Shown: positions 53,758 through 60,755 of the stretch, piece after piece
Position numbering within the stretch: position 1 is the stretch's first letter
Layout: every line of letters begins with the position of its first letter
Assembly: GCA_949294185.1 (NCBI GenBank)
Contig: CASFGA010000004.1
Location: 248,001-312,000 of the forward strand
DNA from: an uncultured Bacteroides sp.
Lineage (GTDB): Bacteria > Bacteroidota > Bacteroidia > Bacteroidales > Bacteroidaceae
Reading direction: 5' to 3'
Length of the DNA: 64,000 nucleotides
The notes under the pieces: model-generated
Told to the model about the DNA's origin: nothing
Databases searched by the model: none
The model's input: the letters and a program-made list of their open reading frames with translations, nothing else
Position numbers and translations under genes: made by a program

Positions 53758-54718
53758 AACATTTTATTACATTATTGACAGGACTTCCGGCCTGAAAAGC
53801 CTTCAGGTTTGCCACTGCCTGATTCATCAGACGCACCCGTGCTTCATAAGTGGCCCAAGCGATATGCGGCGTTATGAAGCAATTGGGTTCGACCAACAAA
53901 GGGTTATCCGCCTGCGGCGGTTCGGTTGAAAGAACATCAACCCCTGCGGCAGCCAGGATTCCCCTGTGCAAAGCATCCGCAAGGTCTTGCTCGTTCACCA
54001 GTCCGCCTCGTCCCGTATTGATAAGGATAGCATGGGGTTTCATCAGACTCAGGCGGCGTGCATTTACCACCTCGCGCGTATCATCCGTCAGCGGACAATG
54101 CAGGCTGACAATGTCGCATGACGCGAAAAGATTGTCTATCGTTTCACACTTTCGGATGCCTTGAGGCAGTCGGGATTCCGGCTTGCTGGTGTAGGCATAT
54201 ACCTTCATGCCGAAACTTAATGCGATGCGTGCGGTAGCCTGTCCGGTATTTCCCAAGCCTACCAAGCCGATAGTCTTGCCGTCAAGCTCTTGAAGCGGCG
54301 TATTCCAATAGCAGAAATCTGTCTGTTTGCTCCACGACCCTTGCTGTATTTCCGCGGCATAATGCCCCACTCGCTGCGTTATATTCAATATATGAGCGAA
54401 TACCATCTGCGCTACCGAGCTTGTACTGTATGCCGGAATATTCGTCACAACGATTTTTTGCTTGCGGGCAGCTTTCAAGTCCACCACATTATATCCTGTC
54501 GCCAATACCCCGATATATTTCAGTGCAGGCAGTGACTGGATAGCTTTCTCGTTCAAAACCACTTTATTTGTCAACAAGGCTTCGGCTCCTTCCGCACGTT
54601 CCGTCAGTTGTTCAGGAGCAGTCCGGTCATATACCATGACTTCTCCCAAAGCTTCAAGTGCCTTCCATGACAAGTCTCCCGGATTCAGTGTATATCCGTC
54701 CAATACAACTATCTTCAT
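53750..54718 (-). CDS. D-2-hydroxyacid dehydrogenase
   Basis: A 322-residue NAD(P)-dependent dehydrogenase of the glycerate/phosphoglycerate type. The NAD fold GLVGLGNTGQATA (near residue 150), catalytic Arg in LINTGRGGLVNE, Glu and the terminal His in ITPHIAWATYEARVR are present. It likely reduces hydroxypyruvate or another 2-keto acid. It lies 9 bases after rarA. Confidence 0.9.
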   Translation of the reverse strand: MKIVVLDGYTLNPGDLSWKALEALGEVMVYDRTAPEQLTERAEGAEALLTNKVVLNEKAIQSLPALKYIGVLATGYNVVDLKAARKQKIVVTNIPAYSTSSVAQMVFAHILNITQRVGHYAAEIQQGSWSKQTDFCYWNTPLQELDGKTIGLVGLGNTGQATARIALSFGMKVYAYTSKPESRLPQGIRKCETIDNLFASCDIVSLHCPLTDDTREVVNARRLSLMKPHAILINTGRGGLVNEQDLADALHRGILAAAGVDVLSTEPPQADNPLLVEPNCFITPHIAWATYEARVRLMNQAVANLKAFQAGSPVNNVIKCYD

Positions 54719-54727
54719 GTCTCTTAT

Positions 54728-56002
54728 TTAATCTTTAAATCGTTCTCCCCATAAACTAATCATGCGCTCCTTCAGCTTGGACTCCGCCGGATTATCCTGA
54801 GAATGCCAGAAGCGGCTCTGTCGGATGCCGTCGGGAAGGAACTGTTGCTCCACGAAGTGCCCTTCATAGTCATGGGCATATTTATATCCTTTGCTGTATC
54901 CCAATTGTTTCATCAGCTTGGTGGGAGCATTGCGGAGATGAAGCGGAACAGGCAGATTCCCCGTCTGGCGAACCGTTTCCAAAGCTGCGTTTATTCCTTC
55001 ATAAGCTGAATTGCTTTTCGGACTTGTGGCAAGATAAACCGTTGCTTCCGCCAAAGGGATTCTTCCCTCCGGCCAACCGATTTTCATCACAGCATCAAAC
55101 GCAGCGTTTGCAAGCAGCAAAGCGTTCGGATTGGCAAGCCCGACATCTTCGGCTGCAGAGATAACCAGACGGCGGGCTATGAATGCCGGATCTTCTCCTC
55201 CCTCCACCATACGGGCGAGCCAGTATAAGGCTGCATCAGGGTCGCTTCCGCGAATTGACTTGATGAAAGCCGAAATAATGTCATAATGCATCTCTCCGTC
55301 CTTGTCATAAGCCAGGGGATTCTGTTGCAGGCGGTCTGTCACCTTCTTGTCGGTTATGACAATCGGATTGCCGTCGTCTGCTTCCACCACAAGCTCAAGA
55401 ATATTCAGCAACTTGCGCGCGTCTCCACCCGAATACCGGAGCATCGCGTCGGTTTCTGCCAGTTCTATCTTTTTCTCCTTCAGGATAACATCGCGGGTCA
55501 AAGCCTGGTGAAGCAGCTTGAGCAGATCATCTTTCTCCAGTGACCTCAAAACATACAGCTGACACCGTGAAAGCAGCGGACGAATGACCTCAAAAGAAGG
55601 GTTTTCGGTTGTGGCACCAATCAGCGTGACAATGCCTTTTTCTACCGCTCCCAATAGAGAATCCTGCTGTGACTTGCTGAAACGGTGGATTTCATCAATG
55701 AACAGGATAGGGCTCTGCTGAGAAAAAAAGCGGTTGTTCCGAGCCTTTTCAATCACATCACGCACATCCTTTACGCCTGATGTCACTGCACTCAACGTAT
55801 AAAAAGGAGTCTCCAGTCTGTTGGCTATAATCTGGGCCAGCGTAGTCTTGCCCACTCCCGGCGGCCCCCATAAGATAAAGGAGGAGATACGCCCTGCATC
55901 AATCATTTTTCGCAAGACCGCCCCTTCACCTACCAGATGCTTCTGACCGATATACTCATCCAATGTTTTCGGACGCATACGTTCCGCCAATGGTTGTGCC
56001 AT
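54728..56002 (-). CDS. rarA: Replication-associated recombination protein A (AAA ATPase)
   Basis: A 424-residue RarA/MgsA/WRNIP1-family ATPase acting at stalled replication forks. Walker [11 protein letters not shown], Walker [12 protein letters not shown], sensor [11 protein letters not shown] and the C-terminal tetramerisation part ([20 protein letters not shown]) are typical. The start [19 protein letters not shown] is conserved and agrees with the -7 element at 56032-56025; a longer in-frame start lies upstream of that promoter. Confidence 0.93.
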   Translation of the reverse strand: MAQPLAERMRPKTLDEYIGQKHLVGEGAVLRKMIDAGRISSFILWGPPGVGKTTLAQIIANRLETPFYTLSAVTSGVKDVRDVIEKARNNRFFSQQSPILFIDEIHRFSKSQQDSLLGAVEKGIVTLIGATTENPSFEVIRPLLSRCQLYVLRSLEKDDLLKLLHQALTRDVILKEKKIELAETDAMLRYSGGDARKLLNILELVVEADDGNPIVITDKKVTDRLQQNPLAYDKDGEMHYDIISAFIKSIRGSDPDAALYWLARMVEGGEDPAFIARRLVISAAEDVGLANPNALLLANAAFDAVMKIGWPEGRIPLAEATVYLATSPKSNSAYEGINAALETVRQTGNLPVPLHLRNAPTKLMKQLGYSKGYKYAHDYEGHFVEQQFLPDGIRQSRFWHSQDNPAESKLKERMISLWGERFKD

Positions 56003-56024
56003 ACTGATAAAAATTTTTAGCAAA

Positions 56025-56032
56025 CAAAAGTA
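56025..56032 (-). promoter_or_regulatory. -7 promoter element of rarA
   Basis: CAAAAGTA on the plus strand reads TACTTTTG on the minus strand, 22 bases before the start codon. Confidence 0.5.
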
Positions 56033-56067
56033 ATCATTTCTACTGGGAAAAAGGAAAAATAAGGCAT

Positions 56068-56185
56068 AAAAAAAGGCGCTTTTCACAAAGAGCCTTTTTT
56101 AAGTTTTCAATAGGTATTAGTTTTTTTTCTTAAGGTAAAAAGATTGTTTTCAGGATAACGAGGTAAAAAGATTGTTTTCAGGATA
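56068..56185 (-). ncRNA. Candidate small RNA of about 120 nt
   Basis: On the minus strand a -7-like CATCTTTG (56199 to 56192, one mismatch to TAnnTTTG) could start a transcript near 56185. It would end at a strong hairpin, AAAAAAGGC...GCCTTTTTT (56068-56100), which has a seven-U tail. The body contains a 28-bp tandem duplication. It has no plausible start codon plus frame. It lies just upstream of, and separate from, the rarA promoter. Confidence 0.4.
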
Positions 56186-56188
56186 ACG
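56133..56188. repeat. 28-bp perfect tandem repeat, two units
   Basis: Positions 56133-56160 and 56161-56188 are identical (each starts AGGTAAAAAG and ends GGATAACG). They lie within the candidate small RNA. Confidence 0.95.
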
Positions 56189-56458
56189 ATACAAAGATGC
56201 GGCGTTTTTTTTACCCGGCCAAATAAAAAATCATGTCTTTAAACATGTTTCCCGTTTTTCTTTCATTTTTTTTCGTTGGGTTTTCTTAACTACCGTAGGT
56301 CGTATCACCTTACAAATATAGTGAATTTTAATTAATAAAACCATAGATGCCTTATATTCTTCAAAAATTGAGCGATGATGAAACTGCCTGTTCTTTTCTC
56401 AATACAGATTTTTTACGTAACTTTCCGCACGCTAATCTTTAAACATATATTTATTGTC

Positions 56459-57406
56459 ATGAACAGAATATGTCATCTTTTCGGAATCCGCTATCCGATT
56501 ATACAAGGCGGAATGGTGTGGTGCAGCGGATGGAGACTGGCTTCAGCCGTGAGTAATGCTGGCGGACTGGGGCTGATCGGTGCCGGCTCAATGCATCCCG
56601 AAACTTTGCGAGAGCATATCCGCAAATGTCGGCAGGCTACCGACAAGCCTTTCGGCGTCAACGTGCCTTTAATGTATCCTGAGATAGAAACGATCATGCA
56701 GATTATCGTGGAAGAAGGAGTAAAGATTGTGTTCACTTCGGCGGGCAGTCCGAAGAAATGGACGGAGTATCTGCACAGTGCCGGCATCAAAGTGGCTCAT
56801 GTGATTGCTTCTACTCGCTTTGCACTCAAGTGCGAAGAGGCGGGAGTCGATGCAATCGTGGCGGAAGGCTTTGAGGCGGGCGGACATAACGGCCGCGAAG
56901 AGACCACTACCTTCTGTCTTATCCCGGCCGTAAAGCGGATGTGCACCCTTCCGCTTATAGCAGCCGGCGGCATCATGACGGGCGAAGGAATACTTGCCGC
57001 CCAATCTCTGGGGGCCGACGGTGTGCAGATGGGAACACGCTTTGCACTGACGGAAGAAAGTTCCGCTCACTTTACGTTTAAAGACCGGTGTCTGCGTCTG
57101 AACGAAGGTGATACCATACTTACTTTGAAGCAGCTCTCTCCTACCCGCCTGGTGAAGAACGAGTTTTACAAGCAAGTGGAAGAGGCGGAAAGCAAGGGCG
57201 CATCGGCCGATGAACTGCGTGAACTTTTGGGTAAAGGGCGTGCCAAAAAAGGTATCTTCGAGGGCGACATGTTTGAAGGAGAGTTGGAAATCGGACAGGG
57301 AGCTTCCATGATTCACCGCCTGCAGTCTGTAAACGAGGTAATGACCGAACTTATCGCCGACTACAACGAGGCTCTGCGCAGAATGCAAGACTCCTTAAGT
57401 TTATAA
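56459..57406 (+). CDS. FMN-dependent nitronate monooxygenase / FabK-like enoyl reductase
   Basis: A 315-residue TIM-barrel flavoprotein. The sequence opens with FGIRYPIIQGGMVWCSGW and carries KPFGVNVPLMYP, AEGFEAGGHNG, IAAGGIMTGEG and GVQMGTRF, shared by nitronate monooxygenase and FabK enoyl-ACP reductase. His in EAGGH is conserved in both. The overall pattern (GLGLIGAGS, GVKIVFTSAGSPKKW) looks close to FabK, so a role in fatty-acid synthesis is possible; no fab genes are adjacent. The start MNRICHLFG is chosen because the preceding frame is not conserved-looking. Confidence 0.82.
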   Translation: MNRICHLFGIRYPIIQGGMVWCSGWRLASAVSNAGGLGLIGAGSMHPETLREHIRKCRQATDKPFGVNVPLMYPEIETIMQIIVEEGVKIVFTSAGSPKKWTEYLHSAGIKVAHVIASTRFALKCEEAGVDAIVAEGFEAGGHNGREETTTFCLIPAVKRMCTLPLIAAGGIMTGEGILAAQSLGADGVQMGTRFALTEESSAHFTFKDRCLRLNEGDTILTLKQLSPTRLVKNEFYKQVEEAESKGASADELRELLGKGRAKKGIFEGDMFEGELEIGQGASMIHRLQSVNEVMTELIADYNEALRRMQDSLSL

Positions 57407-57539
57407 AAAGGGCGAAGAGACGAGCCGGAAAAAAGTTTTTATTTTTTTGCTGCTGCAACAGGTTGGATGTCTGCAAAGGTAACCAGCCGGTAACTTGGTC
57501 ACGCTGCCGTAACCTCTTGTTTATTAGACGACAGTTGTT

Positions 57540-57547
57540 TAGTTTTG
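57540..57547 (+). promoter_or_regulatory. -7 promoter element of the cupin gene
   Basis: TAGTTTTG matches TAnnTTTG, 67 bases before the start codon. Confidence 0.45.
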
Positions 57548-57614
57548 CATCGTCGGAAGCGGATTTTGCAAGATTCCGAACGGCAAAAAAGAATTAACAT
57601 CAAAACATTAAGGT

Positions 57615-58064
57615 ATGAAAGAGATTAAAAAAATTGCGGCTGCTGATAACTTCAGCGCAATCAGCGTGGGCAAACTGAGTGAGCTTGACGAGTATGTATT
57701 GCAACTTGGTCCGGATATAAAGATTCCCGGCAAGGTATTCGGAGGCGCGGCCCTGCAGGCTACGGGCGGCGACTTCTCATTCCAGATGTTTCAACCGGGA
57801 ACGGAAACAGGATTTCTTCATACTCACAAGACGCATGAGGAACTGTATTTCTTCTTGAGCGGAGCGGGAGAATTTCAGGTAGACGGCAATATATTTCCGG
57901 TTTCAGAGGGAAGTGTGGTTCGTGTGTCTCCTGACGGCAAGCGTTCGGTGCGCAACAACGGAAAAGACCCGCTTGTCATGCTTTGCGTTCAGTATAAGGG
58001 CAGGACATTTACTCCGGAAGACGCGGCGGACGGTGTCATATCAAACGCGCCGGTTGAATGGTAG
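57615..58064 (+). CDS. Cupin domain protein
   Basis: A 149-residue protein with one cupin barrel (residues 50-135). The metal motif 1 appears as FLHTHKTHEELYFFLSGAGE (two His and Glu) and motif 2 as VVRVSPDGKRSVRNNG, which lacks the usual second-motif His. Possible roles include sugar isomerase, oxygenase or sensor; none is supported by context. It is monocistronic, with its own promoter and terminator. Confidence 0.82.
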   Translation: MKEIKKIAAADNFSAISVGKLSELDEYVLQLGPDIKIPGKVFGGAALQATGGDFSFQMFQPGTETGFLHTHKTHEELYFFLSGAGEFQVDGNIFPVSEGSVVRVSPDGKRSVRNNGKDPLVMLCVQYKGRTFTPEDAADGVISNAPVEW

Positions 58065-58087
58065 CAAAACGGTTTTTCATCATAGAC

Positions 58088-58114
58088 AAACAGCCCGATT
58101 GCCTCGGGCTGTTT
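58088..58114. terminator. Bidirectional terminator between cupin and the converging gene
   Basis: AAACAGCCCGA / TCGGGCTGTTT stem with 5-nt loop between convergent genes, followed by TGTTTATG on the plus strand. Confidence 0.8.
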
Positions 58115-58117
58115 TGT

Positions 58118-58738
58118 TTATGGCCTGTTCTCACGGCAAGGAGGCATCCACGAAACGATGCCCGTCACCGGATGAGCCTTCCGCCATTCCACAAGTTCCT
58201 GCCAGGTTGATACGCCACCGGCGATGACAGCCTGGTAATACTCTATGCCCATAACCTTTTCATCATCGGGCGTTTCATATTTCAGGCGGAGAATGGTGCG
58301 GCGCGTCTCGTCCGTCAACGCACGGGCAATGCGGTCGGCAACCCGCTCGAAATATCCGTCGTATGCCGAACCTTTCGGCATGTGTATCATGTCTATCTGC
58401 CAGATTTCCTTGTCAGACGGATCCTGATAGAAGGCATGCCACTCGATGCATTCTTCCGGCGTGTGCAGCAGATTGGAGCAAGTAATCTGTGTGATATGCG
58501 GACAGGCGGAAAGTCCTGCCATAACCGCGAAACTGCCCTTTGCCGTCAGGTTTCGGGAATAGATATGGAAATCAATGTCGCGGTGCTTCATCAGCAGGCC
58601 AAGCTTGAGCGATCCGACGAGATTAATCTCCGCACCGGCTTCCTCCCACCGTTCGACGATACGGGTGCTGCGAATTACCTCCCATGCCTTCGCCTGATTC
58701 CTTTCCGCCAGGAGCAAATAATCTTCCATAAAAGTCAT
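58118..58738 (-). CDS. Nucleotidyltransferase-fold protein
   Basis: A 206-residue protein that shows the minimal nucleotidyltransferase signature: G42-S43 (LVGSLKLGLLM), Asp54-x-Asp56 (HRDIDFHIY) and a third acidic residue Asp116 (EIWQIDMIH). All three metal carboxylates are present, so it may transfer a nucleotide to an unknown acceptor. The C-terminal half (DETRRTILRLKYETPDDEKV) is unfamiliar. Its start overlaps the stop of the small membrane protein gene by 4 bases, so they are coupled. No toxin-antitoxin partner is recognisable beyond that gene. Confidence 0.65.
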   Translation of the reverse strand: MTFMEDYLLLAERNQAKAWEVIRSTRIVERWEEAGAEINLVGSLKLGLLMKHRDIDFHIYSRNLTAKGSFAVMAGLSACPHITQITCSNLLHTPEECIEWHAFYQDPSDKEIWQIDMIHMPKGSAYDGYFERVADRIARALTDETRRTILRLKYETPDDEKVMGIEYYQAVIAGGVSTWQELVEWRKAHPVTGIVSWMPPCRENRP

Positions 58739-59043
58739 ATAAGTATAAAAATGAGAAACAACAGAGAAACGCCTAAAGCAACAGTCAAAAACAGCAGTGC
58801 CGACCGAAAAAAGCGCTTCGATTCAACCTCCTCACGCTCCCGGCTCTTGCGCGCAATGCATTCCAATTTTTCCGGAGATATGCCTACATGGTCTTGCTTC
58901 CTGCTCATGTCAAGCAGTTTTCTTCTTGTGTCCGCCAGATGTTCCCGGCTCCGTCTGCGAAGTTCCCGGTTTTCCCTGTCACGACGGAGCATGTCATTGA
59001 TGCAGCCTAAAGTTCCCATACAGTTTTTCTTAAAGGTAAGCAT
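58735..59043 (-). CDS. Small basic protein with a C-terminal membrane helix
   Basis: A 102-residue unrecognised protein. Residues 10-78 are Arg/Glu-rich and helical (RRDRENRELRRRSREHLADT), and residues 81-102 form one hydrophobic helix (SALLFLTVALGVSLLFLIFILI), giving a tail-anchored layout. The start may instead be Met9 at 59019. The overlap ATGA with the nucleotidyltransferase-fold gene suggests co-translation. Confidence 0.6.
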   Translation of the reverse strand: MLTFKKNCMGTLGCINDMLRRDRENRELRRRSREHLADTRRKLLDMSRKQDHVGISPEKLECIARKSREREEVESKRFFRSALLFLTVALGVSLLFLIFILI

Positions 59044-59072
59044 TTTTCTTCACTTGCCAACAGAAAAGACGA

Positions 59073-59642
59073 CTAAAGTTTCCGGATGATCTTCCGGCAA
59101 CGCAACAAAGTCTTTTCGCCTACCGGATGTCTTCTTGTCCCGCCTTGCTCGACGGTCGCTACTACCTTGAACCCGCTCCACCGCAAGATTTCGCGCAAGG
59201 CTCGTATCGTTCCGTGCGTCTGGTTAAAGAGAATATTGAACGGGAACGGGGTGGTGCCGGTGCTGACCAGTATCGCTCGCTTGCCTTTATGCAGCGGACG
59301 CGGAATGCCGCTCGCACTCTCCCCCATCATGCCATATACCATACGGTCGAACAGCACCTTCAGTTGCCCCGGCATATTGCCCCAATAACAGGGCGCACCT
59401 ATGATCAGGACATCGCATCGCTGTATCAGCCGCAAGGTTTGCTGGGCATCATCATCCGGCAAGACGCAAGCCAGACTCTTGCGGCAAGCCATACAGCCCG
59501 TACACGGCTTTACAGACAAATCCGCTATGTTGAGCAAAGAAGCCTGCATATTGCACTTTTCGGCCTCTTTTCTCATCGCTTCAAGCATCCGGGCGACATT
59601 GCCCTGACGGTGGGGACTCCCGTTAACAATCAATACATTCAT
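59073..59642 (-). CDS. Flavodoxin-like NAD(P)H-dependent FMN reductase
   Basis: A 189-residue flavoprotein. The opening MNVLIVNGSPHRQGNVARML is the FMN phosphate loop; a ferredoxin-like insertion CTGCMACRKSLAC follows, and GAPCYWGNMPGQLKVLFDR contacts the isoalloxazine ring. Such proteins act in iron-sulfur or quinone/xenobiotic reduction. The start is 7 bases after the TSCPD gene; a longer frame overlaps that gene. Confidence 0.86.
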   Translation of the reverse strand: MNVLIVNGSPHRQGNVARMLEAMRKEAEKCNMQASLLNIADLSVKPCTGCMACRKSLACVLPDDDAQQTLRLIQRCDVLIIGAPCYWGNMPGQLKVLFDRMVYGMMGESASGIPRPLHKGKRAILVSTGTTPFPFNILFNQTHGTIRALREILRWSGFKVVATVEQGGTRRHPVGEKTLLRCRKIIRKL

Positions 59643-59649
59643 AATACGC

Positions 59650-59895
59650 TTATGCCTTGATAGAGCGTAAGGCTTTGCAAAGCTGGTCGGGACACGAAGT
59701 TTCCTTACTGCCACAGCGGATTCCCTCCAGTCGGGAAATCACTTCCTCCACGGGCATGCCCTTTACCAGTGCGCTGATGCCTTGAAGATTCCCGTTGCAT
59801 CCGCCCTCATAATGCACATCTTTCACGATTCCGCCCTCCACTTCCACTTCGATGCTGCGGCTGCAGGTGCCTTGAGTCTTATAGTTAATTTTCAT
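59650..59895 (-). CDS. TSCPD domain small protein (TIGR03905 type)
   Basis: An 81-residue protein with the TSCPD motif (ETSCPDQLCKAL) and further cysteines in GTCSRS, GGCNGNLQG and RCGSKE, a pattern shared with the C-terminal domain of some ribonucleotide reductases. It likely binds a metal. Function unknown; it appears co-transcribed with the flavodoxin-like gene. Confidence 0.86.
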   Translation of the reverse strand: MKINYKTQGTCSRSIEVEVEGGIVKDVHYEGGCNGNLQGISALVKGMPVEEVISRLEGIRCGSKETSCPDQLCKALRSIKA

Positions 59896-59992
59896 AAGTC
59901 CTGAGATAATTCAGGCACGAATCACATGGCCTGCAGTTCCATAAGAACAAGAATCCATGTCATCCGTGCCTATTGTTCAAAATAATATAGGA

Positions 59993-60727
59993 TTATTCCT
60001 CGTCTTCCGGCTTCATATTGGTATAAACCGTCTGCACATCGTCAAATTCCTCCAGTCTTTCCACCATTTTGTTGATGGTTTCACGCTGTTCGGGAGTTAC
60101 ATCCTTCTGGTCGTTCGGGATGTAAGTGAATTCGCCGCCGACATCCTCGAATCCGCATTCCTCCAAATGCTTCTGGATAGCCGCATAACTCTTCGGATCG
60201 CCGTAGATAGTGATGGTTCCCTCTTCCGGATCTTCGTCATACTCATCATCCACATTATAGTCTATCAAGTCCAGAATCAGTTCTTCCATGTCTATGCCGT
60301 CTTTCTTCTTGAAGGTAAACACACATTTGTGGTCGAAAAGGAAAGCCAGTGAACCGGTCGTGCCCAGGTTTCCTCCGAATTTGTTGAAGACAGAACGTAC
60401 ATCGGCAACGGTACGCGTTGTATTGTCGGTCAGCGTGTCGACAAATACAGCCACACCATGCGGGCCATATCCTTCGTAAGTCATACCCTTGTAGTCACTC
60501 TGATCCTTGCCCATCGCATTTTTGATGGCACGTTCGATGTTGTCTTTCGGCATGTTCTCGCGCTTGCATGTCGCGATAACCGAGCGTAAGGTAGGATTGT
60601 TTTCCGGTTCCGGGCCGCCAGCCTTCACGGCGATAGCAATCTGCTTACCCAAACGAGTAAATGTTTTGGCCATGTGGCCCCATCTTTTCAGTTTTGTTGC
60701 TTTTCTATATTCAAACGCTCTTCCCAT
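59993..60727 (-). CDS. YebC/TACO1 family protein
   Basis: A 244-residue YebC-family protein. The opening GRAFEYRKATKLKRWGHMAKTFTRLGKQ is typical; conserved DNIERAIKNAMGKDQ and EGYGPHGVAV follow. The family was named as transcription regulators, but recent work links YebC proteins to relief of ribosome stalling at proline stretches. It follows pheT by 28 bases, a translation-related context. Confidence 0.92.
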   Translation of the reverse strand: MGRAFEYRKATKLKRWGHMAKTFTRLGKQIAIAVKAGGPEPENNPTLRSVIATCKRENMPKDNIERAIKNAMGKDQSDYKGMTYEGYGPHGVAVFVDTLTDNTTRTVADVRSVFNKFGGNLGTTGSLAFLFDHKCVFTFKKKDGIDMEELILDLIDYNVDDEYDEDPEEGTITIYGDPKSYAAIQKHLEECGFEDVGGEFTYIPNDQKDVTPEQRETINKMVERLEEFDDVQTVYTNMKPEDEE

Positions 60728-60755
60728 TGGATTTTATTTTTTTATGTTATAACTC

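Larger units (their letters stand above)
56003..56458. other. Gene-free region between rarA and the FabK-like gene
   Basis: Holds the rarA promoter, the candidate small RNA with its terminator, and the tandem repeat. From 56200 to 56458 it is AT-rich with no supported feature; no clear -7 element for the downstream gene was found. Confidence 0.5.

Noticed and set aside
56133..56188. Possible CRISPR array
   Set aside because: The two 28-bp units abut with no spacer, and there are no cas genes in the window.
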